Shown here: one piece after another, positions 6,781 to 10,470 of the stretch
Position numbering within the stretch: position 1 is the stretch's first letter
How the letters are laid out: each line of letters starts with the position of its first letter
Source of the DNA: Nitrososphaeria archaeon
GTDB taxonomy: Archaea > Thermoproteota > Nitrososphaeria > JACIWG01
NCBI GenBank assembly: GCA_029776125.1
Contig: JARVJS010000101.1
Location: 1 to 10,470, forward strand
DNA length: 10,470 bases
Direction of reading: 5' to 3'
The notes under the pieces: generated by a model
Told to the model about the DNA's origin: nothing
The model's input: the letters and a program-made list of their open reading frames with translations, nothing else
Databases searched by the model: none
Position numbers and translations under genes: made by a program

Positions 6781-7229
6781 CAGACGTTCACCTGACTTCC
6801 TAGATGCTGTGAAACCTCTCCAACACTAATATAAAACGATATTGGTTTTTTTGCCATAGCCTCAGGAAAAACTACTTTTTCAACATTTTCAAATTCCTTT
6901 GGAACCCCAGGAAACACCTTTAAACGATCATATGCTAATGCACCCTTACTTTTCCTCATAGGAAGCATACCTCTAACCGTTCTTGAAACAATATTCTCTG
7001 GACGTCTAGGATGATAGGGGCCATATTCTGGATTGACCCTGCTTTTTATTTCTAACCTTGAAATATATTCATTAATTTTGGACTTTCTAGACCCAGAAAG
7101 TAAAATCTTCTCCGAATTTACTATGACAACTCGATTTCCTTCCAAAAGAAGTTTGGCGACCTTTGAGGCAAGGCGACCAAGAATATGTCCTGTTCCATCA
7201 ACAACTATAATCTTTTCCTTTTCAACCAT
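6780..7229 (-). CDS. rpl13: 50S ribosomal protein L13 (uL13)
   Basis: Large-subunit protein required early in assembly. It has 149 residues. It begins with a short basic/acidic leader, then VDGTGHILGRLASKVAKLLLEG at 10-31, YHPRRPENIVSRTVRGMLP at about 72-90 and RKSKGALAYDRLKVFPGVP at about 92-110, all classic uL13 segments. I place the start at ATG 7229, six or so bases after GGTGGT; a TTG two codons upstream overlaps the uL18e stop and is less well spaced. The end of uL18e supplies the ribosome binding site. Family assignment is certain. Confidence 0.97.
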   Translation of the reverse strand: MVEKEKIIVVDGTGHILGRLASKVAKLLLEGNRVVIVNSEKILLSGSRKSKINEYISRLEIKSRVNPEYGPYHPRRPENIVSRTVRGMLPMRKSKGALAYDRLKVFPGVPKEFENVEKVVFPEAMAKKPISFYISVGEVSQHLGSQVNV

Positions 7230-7231
7230 TT

Positions 7232-7594
7232 TCAACCACCAAATATTTTAACGTTAGAACCGTCAGGGAAACGTTCTATGAACTCTGTTAAAGGCAAGAA
7301 TGTGCCACCGGCTTCAACAATCTTTTTTATAGCACTCTTTGATGCGAAAAGGGCGCCTACCGTCACAGGATGGTCTATTAGTCCATCACCCAAAAGTTTT
7401 CCAGGCACAAGAACAACATCATTTTCTTTTGTTAACTTAGAAATTTTACCAACATTAACTTCAGAACGTCTAGACCTTGGCTTAAGTATCATTTCTTCAA
7501 CTTTAGACCAAAAATTTTCATTTCCAGTTTTAGATGCACTTCTAATTTTCTTAATAGCCTCTTTTATCATAGGATTATTAACTCTTCTTTTCAA
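7232..7594 (-). CDS. rpl18e: 50S ribosomal protein L18e (eL18)
   Basis: Archaeal/eukaryotic large-subunit protein. About 120 residues, the usual size for archaeal members. Features are NPMIKEAIKKIRSAS near the N-terminus, the basic RSRRSEVNVGKISKL segment, VVLVPGKLLGDG, HPVTVGALFASKSAIKKI and the C-terminal FPDGSNVKIFGG. There is no ATG before the conserved NP. Two in-frame TTG codons exist at 7600 and 7594; I prefer 7594 because GGTGG (7605-7601) is six bases before it, whereas it nearly abuts 7600. The same GGTGGTTGAA layout precedes the uL13 start. The gene overlaps the end of rpoD, so translation is probably coupled. Confidence 0.94.
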   Translation of the reverse strand: MKRRVNNPMIKEAIKKIRSASKTGNENFWSKVEEMILKPRSRRSEVNVGKISKLTKENDVVLVPGKLLGDGLIDHPVTVGALFASKSAIKKIVEAGGTFLPLTEFIERFPDGSNVKIFGG

Positions 7595-8408
7595 CTTCAA
7601 CCACCATATTAGAAAGATTATCTATCACTTTATCAACCTGTAACATCACTTCTTTAACAGCACTGAGTAATATTTCTCTAGCAGACATCGAACCAACACT
7701 TTCAATAATCAAAATGAATTTATCATCAGCTTCGTTTACACTTATACCCTTTGGTTCAGACTTACATGCTTTAACACATTGCATACAAAGATTGCAGTTT
7801 AAAGGATTTTCAATTTGTAGGAGACCATCTTTTATAGAGAAGACGTTTTTAACACATGCATCGACGCATGCACCGCAATTATCGCAAGATTTACTTTTAA
7901 TTATTACCGGGTATGATTTTAATACTGAAACGGTAGCAGCCTGCCATTTTGAATGATCTTTCCCCCTACCGAGCTTGGCGTAAGCTTCAAGCTTAACCTT
8001 CTGTCCGGGAGAAAGTTTTAGAATAGGAATATTAGGCGAAATTGGCTTCACATCTTCATCTTCAGACACAAGTTCACCAGAATACACTGTCCGAACTCTG
8101 TCACCAGCTTCTACATCTAAAACAAGAAGAACACGACATCTTGGACAGCCTAAGGAGCTTTTACAGTCACATTCCGATGGAAGAACATACTTTCCAACAG
8201 GAGTCTTTAATGGAAGCATAGCAAGCCGATGAGCTATAACTTCATCATAAAATGAAGACGAATTTTCTAAGATAACAACATCATCGATGGCCATCGTTGG
8301 CACAAGTGAAAGAGCAGCCCGTCTAACTGAATTCACATATATTCTTGGATATCCTTCGAATAGAACTCTAATCTTATCATAAGATTCTTCAAGAACCTTA
8401 ACTTGCAT
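7578..8408 (-). CDS. rpoD: DNA-directed RNA polymerase subunit D with a two-cluster ferredoxin-like domain
   Basis: Assembly subunit homologous to eukaryotic Rpb3 and part of bacterial alpha; it pairs with subunit L. It has 276 residues. The N-terminal dimerisation core includes VNSVRRAALSLVPTMAIDDV at about 25-44 and HRLAMLPLKTP. CxC-x5-CxxC (Cys80, 82, 88, 91) could bind a metal. The inserted ferredoxin-like domain carries two complete CxxCxxCxxxC motifs, Cys175/178/181/185 and Cys205/208/211/215, so two [4Fe-4S] clusters are predicted. The C-terminal VGSMSAREILLSAVKEV returns to the dimerisation fold. I chose ATG 8408, one base after the rps11 stop and preceded by GGAG; an upstream in-frame ATG lies within rps11 and would add 16 non-family residues. 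The rps11-rpoD-rpl18e order is conserved in archaea. This is not the bacterial sigma factor of the same name. Confidence 0.97.
   Translation of the reverse strand: MQVKVLEESYDKIRVLFEGYPRIYVNSVRRAALSLVPTMAIDDVVILENSSSFYDEVIAHRLAMLPLKTPVGKYVLPSECDCKSSLGCPRCRVLLVLDVEAGDRVRTVYSGELVSEDEDVKPISPNIPILKLSPGQKVKLEAYAKLGRGKDHSKWQAATVSVLKSYPVIIKSKSCDNCGACVDACVKNVFSIKDGLLQIENPLNCNLCMQCVKACKSEPKGISVNEADDKFILIIESVGSMSAREILLSAVKEVMLQVDKVIDNLSNMVVEVEKKS
7601..7605 (-). promoter_or_regulatory. Ribosome binding site favouring TTG 7594 as the rpl18e start
   Basis: GGTGG inside the last codons of rpoD stands six bases before TTG 7594 and directly next to TTG 7600. The same 11-base string TGGTGGTTGAA occurs at 7241-7231 before the rpl13 ATG with equivalent spacing, which supports 7594. 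Confidence 0.5.
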
Positions 8409-8409
8409 A

Positions 8410-8814
8410 CTACGCTCTCCTACCCCTTCTTCCACCAGGTTTACGTGTTGTATCATGTGGTATAGGCGTCACATCTTCAATTCTAGCTATCTTAAATCCT
8501 GCTCTAGCAAGAGCCCTTAAAGCGGCATTAAGACCAGGGCCTGGAACCCTAGGACCAGTTCCACCAACAGCACGAACCTTTATTATAATAGAGGTTATAC
8601 CCTTTCTTTTCGCCTCTTCGGCACATGCCATAGCAGACTTAATAGCTGCATATGGTGAGGATTCAAACCTGTCTGCTTTAACATGCCGACCTCCAGAACT
8701 TATTGCAATAGTTTCTGCACCGGAGAGGTCTGTAAAGTGGACTATTGTATTATTATATGAACTGTAAATGTGTACAACAGCCCACCTTTCCTCTTGGGAA
8801 GTTGGCGTAGACAT
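8410..8814 (-). CDS. rps11: 30S ribosomal protein S11 (uS11)
   Basis: Platform protein of the small subunit that contacts mRNA in the E-site region. It has 134 residues: WAVVHIYSSYNNTIVHFTDLSG at 11-32, the SSGGRHVKADRFESSPYAA segment at 39-57, AVGGTGPRVPGPGLNAALRALARAG at 82-106 and the C-terminal DVTPIPHDTTRKPGGRRGRR, all diagnostic. The ATG at 8814 is five bases after the rps4 stop, with AGGG in the last rps4 codons as a possible ribosome binding site. The end lies one base before the rpoD start. Confidence 0.98.
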   Translation of the reverse strand: MSTPTSQEERWAVVHIYSSYNNTIVHFTDLSGAETIAISSGGRHVKADRFESSPYAAIKSAMACAEEAKRKGITSIIIKVRAVGGTGPRVPGPGLNAALRALARAGFKIARIEDVTPIPHDTTRKPGGRRGRRA

Positions 8815-8819
8815 TTAAA

Positions 8820-9329
8820 TCAACCCTTTTGAGCCTCCAAAACAACCTTTAGTGGACTATCAGCCCTTAGCATAATAGAATCTTCATCTCCAACCATAAC
8901 AAACATTCCTGGCCGTCTGACAACACGACCATTCATAGTTATGTGACCATGAACAATAAACTGTCTTGCTTGATATGGGGACTTAGCTAAGCCCTTCCTC
9001 CAGACAATAGTCTGAAGCCTTCTTTCTAATATATCTTCAACAGTTAAGTTCAAAATATCATCCAGAGTTGAACCTTCATGTACAAAACCATATCTCAAAA
9101 GTTTTTTTAACAAAATACTTTCTTTAATCTTCCTTTCATTTTCAGGCATAGCTAAAAGTTGTCTAGCCTGGCCCCTAATTTTTGAAAGAATAGTCTTAGC
9201 CTTCCAAAGCTCACGCTTATTTCTTAAACCATATGTACCCAACAGTTGTAGTTCAGACGTTAGAATATCACTTCTCCAAGGCATTTTTGGTGAAGTATAC
9301 TTTTTTCTAGGCTTTTTAGGATCACCCAT
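8820..9329 (-). CDS. rps4: 30S ribosomal protein S4 (uS4), archaeal type
   Basis: Primary 16S rRNA-binding protein that starts small-subunit assembly. With the chosen start it has 169 residues. The N-terminus MGDPKKPRKKY is the archaeal hallmark. A helical region follows, and the S4 RNA-binding domain occupies roughly 105-160 (RRLQTIVWRKGLAKSPYQARQ, then HGHITMNGRVVRRPG). ATG 9329 is preferred over a GTG three codons upstream because GAGGTG precedes it by about six bases and because homologues begin MGDPKKPRKK. It is separated from rps13 by the widest gap inside the ribosomal block, which holds a TATA-like element. The last codons provide the AGGG before rps11. Confidence 0.97.
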   Translation of the reverse strand: MGDPKKPRKKYTSPKMPWRSDILTSELQLLGTYGLRNKRELWKAKTILSKIRGQARQLLAMPENERKIKESILLKKLLRYGFVHEGSTLDDILNLTVEDILERRLQTIVWRKGLAKSPYQARQFIVHGHITMNGRVVRRPGMFVMVGDEDSIMLRADSPLKVVLEAQKG

Positions 9330-9375
9330 AACTAGCACCTCAACAAAGTTCTCTGCGCCCGCCTAATAAACAATA

Positions 9376-9386
9376 CAGTTATAAAG
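9376..9386 (-). promoter_or_regulatory. Possible TATA box for an rps4-led transcript
   Basis: In the rps13-rps4 gap the minus strand reads AAAAATCTTTATAACTG, containing a TATA-like CTTTATAAC core preceded by an A-rich stretch. A start about 25 bases downstream would fall near 9355, at the edge of the only GC-rich patch of the spacer, and give a leader of roughly 26 bases. This may add transcription to rps4 and the genes after it. Seen only by pattern; AT-rich spacers produce such matches by chance. Confidence 0.4.
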
Positions 9387-9416
9387 ATTTTTAAAATTGG
9401 AAAGCCCATAACAATT

Positions 9417-9908
9417 TCACTTTTTACCCTTTTCTTGACCACCGGAAGGCTGAGTTTTAGCAGCACCCTTTCTCACACCGACAGTCATACCCTTTCTTCC
9501 AGTAGTTCTTGTCCTTTGACCACGAACCTTAAGACCAAGGGAATGTCTCACACCCCTCCAGCTCATAATCTCCTTCTCCCGTCTAATATCCTCCTTTACT
9601 ATAAATTCGAGATCAGAGCTTATCAAATGAATATTTGACCCAGATGAAGGATCTTTCCTCCTATTCAAAAGATATGGTAATTCAATAAAGGAATGTAGAG
9701 CTTTTATGCAATCATCAACTCTTTTTAAATCTGATTCAGAAAGTGAACCAAGCCTAACATTTGGGTCAAGGTTAAGCTTATTGATTATAGCGTTTGCAGT
9801 AGTAAAACCAATACCCTTTATGTCAGCTAAGGCTGCAATAAGCTTCTTTTTTCCATTTAGATCCCTACCGCCCAACCTTACAACATGCCTAAACTCAGTT
9901 GAAGACAT
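9417..9908 (-). CDS. rps13: 30S ribosomal protein S13 (uS13)
   Basis: Head protein of the small subunit that touches the large subunit and P-site tRNA. It has 163 residues. The helix-two-turn-helix region includes ADIKGIGFTTANAI at 28-41; the basic RHSLGLKVRGQRTRTTGRKG at 121-140 is the family signature. The tail is glycine/lysine-rich (SGGQEKGKK). The ATG at 9908 is preceded by AAGGAAGAGTGAT, of which AAGGA is a usable Shine-Dalgarno; no other start gives a family N-terminus. It opens the ribosomal block, with a TATA-like box about 55 bases upstream of the start. Confidence 0.97.
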   Translation of the reverse strand: MSSTEFRHVVRLGGRDLNGKKKLIAALADIKGIGFTTANAIINKLNLDPNVRLGSLSESDLKRVDDCIKALHSFIELPYLLNRRKDPSSGSNIHLISSDLEFIVKEDIRREKEIMSWRGVRHSLGLKVRGQRTRTTGRKGMTVGVRKGAAKTQPSGGQEKGKK

Positions 9909-9960
9909 ATCACTCTTCCTTACAAGCTCCCTATGAACACCCTTATTAATAGTTTTTATT

Positions 9961-9970
9961 CTTTTATAAA
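9961..9970 (-). promoter_or_regulatory. Probable TATA box of the ribosomal operon (rps13)
   Basis: Minus strand TTTATAAAAG lies in the 71-base gap between the DUF4430 gene and rps13. It fits the archaeal TATA consensus. Transcription would start near 9940, leaving a leader of about 30 bases that contains the ribosome binding site. It is the strongest promoter candidate in the window by sequence and position, but no upstream BRE can be defined with certainty. Confidence 0.5.
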
Positions 9971-9979
9971 TAAAGCTAG

Positions 9980-10432
9980 TTAGAAACTTTCATAACGCCA
10001 TTCTATAACATCATTTGGGGAAACCTTAGTTTGAAGAGCACCAGTCTGCGATAACTCGCCATTAATATAAAACATCCAATACTTTGAACTATTAACATCA
10101 TTTTCTACATCAAAAATTTTAGTAACGAAAACGTCACCAAACTTTTCAAAGTAAACATACTCCATTTTCCCACTAACAGCAGATAAAGTTGCATTAAGAA
10201 CAGAAAAATTAGTATCGATTTTATAATATACTGCTTTAGCAAAAACAGTACCGTTCCCAAAATTTATTACAATCACAACAGTAGCATTTTTTTGTGAAGA
10301 CTCTTTAAAAACTTTTAAGTAAGAAACTTCTTTTTCTAAAAGTTCAACACGATTAAAGTATGAGGCAGCAAAAACAGAGGCAAAAGTCGCCCATAGAATC
10401 AAAACTATAACAAGCAACTTAAGCTTATCCAA
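9980..10432 (-). CDS. Membrane-anchored exported protein with a DUF4430 (transcobalamin C-terminal-like) domain
   Basis: About 150 residues. A hydrophobic segment at about 4-24 (LLVIVLILWATFASVFA) after two lysines is a signal anchor or uncleaved signal peptide; a short heptad-like stretch follows (VELLEKEVSYLKVF, 29-42). Residues about 52-148 match the DUF4430 pattern: a beta strand with INFGNGTV, a central VYFEKFGDVFVTKI, then YWMFYINGEL at 118-127 and a final DVIEWRYE at 141-148. Related domains occur in cobalamin-binding intrinsic factor and in many archaeal and bacterial surface proteins of unknown role; cobalamin binding here is unproven. Five NxS/T sequons (Asn49, 60, 75, 80, 114) suggest an outward-facing, glycosylated domain. 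The start is uncertain: TTG 10432 lies eight bases after GAGGGG, while GTG 10441 overlaps that site. The protein has no obvious link to the ribosomal genes that follow. Confidence 0.8.
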   Translation of the reverse strand: MDKLKLLVIVLILWATFASVFAASYFNRVELLEKEVSYLKVFKESSQKNATVVIVINFGNGTVFAKAVYYKIDTNFSVLNATLSAVSGKMEYVYFEKFGDVFVTKIFDVENDVNSSKYWMFYINGELSQTGALQTKVSPNDVIEWRYESF

Positions 10433-10470
10433 TTCTAACACCCCTCAACCTTGAAAAAATTTCCGGAATA

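Noticed and set aside
7185..7643. A 152-codon open frame on the plus strand opposite rpl18e and rpl13.
   Set aside because: It is antisense to two firmly identified ribosomal protein genes, has no recognisable domain, and reflects the mirrored codon pattern.
8409..8456. Upstream ATG for rpoD adding 16 residues within rps11.
   Set aside because: Family members start at the MQVKVLE-like strand, and the ATG at 8408 has a GGAG site in the right place.
9339..9416. Search for a tRNA or small RNA gene in the rps13-rps4 gap.
   Set aside because: The spacer is too short and AT-rich for a tRNA and shows no cloverleaf; only a TATA-like box and a weak hairpin are visible.
10425..10470. Possible C-terminus of an upstream minus-strand gene (frames ending IFSRLRGVRIG, FRKFFQG or KVEGC before their stops).
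   Set aside because: Only about 30-46 bases are visible, three frames are each open up to a stop, and nothing lets one be chosen.
1..10470. Transposon ends, CRISPR repeats, toxin-antitoxin pairs or defence genes.
   Set aside because: Genes are contiguous, on one strand and conserved; no inverted or spaced repeats or relevant domains were seen.

Overview
This window is an archaeal chromosome segment in which every supported gene lies on the minus strand, so the reading order runs from about 10432 down to 1. The gene set is archaeal: uS13, uS4, uS11, uL18e, uL13, uS9 and uS2, RNA polymerase subunits D and N, enolase, MEMO, and the isoprenoid genes for mevalonate kinase, isopentenyl phosphate kinase, type II IPP isomerase and a GGPP synthase. 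The DNA is AT-rich. The C-terminal part of enolase (HRSGESVD, then KSGVVGGERIAKLNEL) and the 'SSGIRIG' segment of uS2 resemble what I recall of thaumarchaeal/aigarchaeal-type proteins. I therefore infer a TACK archaeon on or near the Thaumarchaeota-Aigarchaeota branch; a tree would be needed to place it.

Layout in transcription order. (1) 10432-9980: a small membrane-anchored exported protein with a DUF4430-type domain. (2) 9908-4223: the information-processing block rps13 - rps4 - rps11 - rpoD - rpl18e - rpl13 - rps9 - rpoN - eno - rps2. Apart from a 77-88 base gap with a TATA-like box between rps13 and rps4, these genes are within a few bases of each other or overlap. (3) 4183-1: MEMO - mvk - ipk - fni - GGPP synthase, preceded by a 39-base gap with TATA-like boxes. 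The last gene runs off the left edge of the window. No gap between genes exceeds 90 bases, and I see no RNA gene, mobile element or CRISPR.

How the genes work together. The first block supplies small- and large-subunit ribosomal proteins and two RNA polymerase assembly subunits (D and N pair with L and P in the assembly platform), with enolase as the glycolytic passenger that is common in archaea at this position. The second block encodes steps of archaeal isoprenoid synthesis. Mevalonate is phosphorylated by MVK. In the archaeal variant pathways isopentenyl phosphate is then phosphorylated to IPP by IPK. IPP is isomerised to DMAPP by the FMN enzyme, and the units are condensed to GGPP for membrane ether lipids. 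The enzyme(s) that turn mevalonate phosphate into isopentenyl phosphate are not in the window.

Points of interest: RpoD carries two complete [4Fe-4S] ferredoxin motifs. rpoK is missing from its usual place after rpoN. There is no gene between fni and the GGPP synthase. Gene junctions repeatedly embed the upstream stop codon inside the next Shine-Dalgarno sequence (AGG-TGA). TTG starts are common. The DUF4430 protein has five N-glycosylation sequons. I found no clear sign of a wholly undescribed system; this is mostly a conserved housekeeping region with lineage-specific details.
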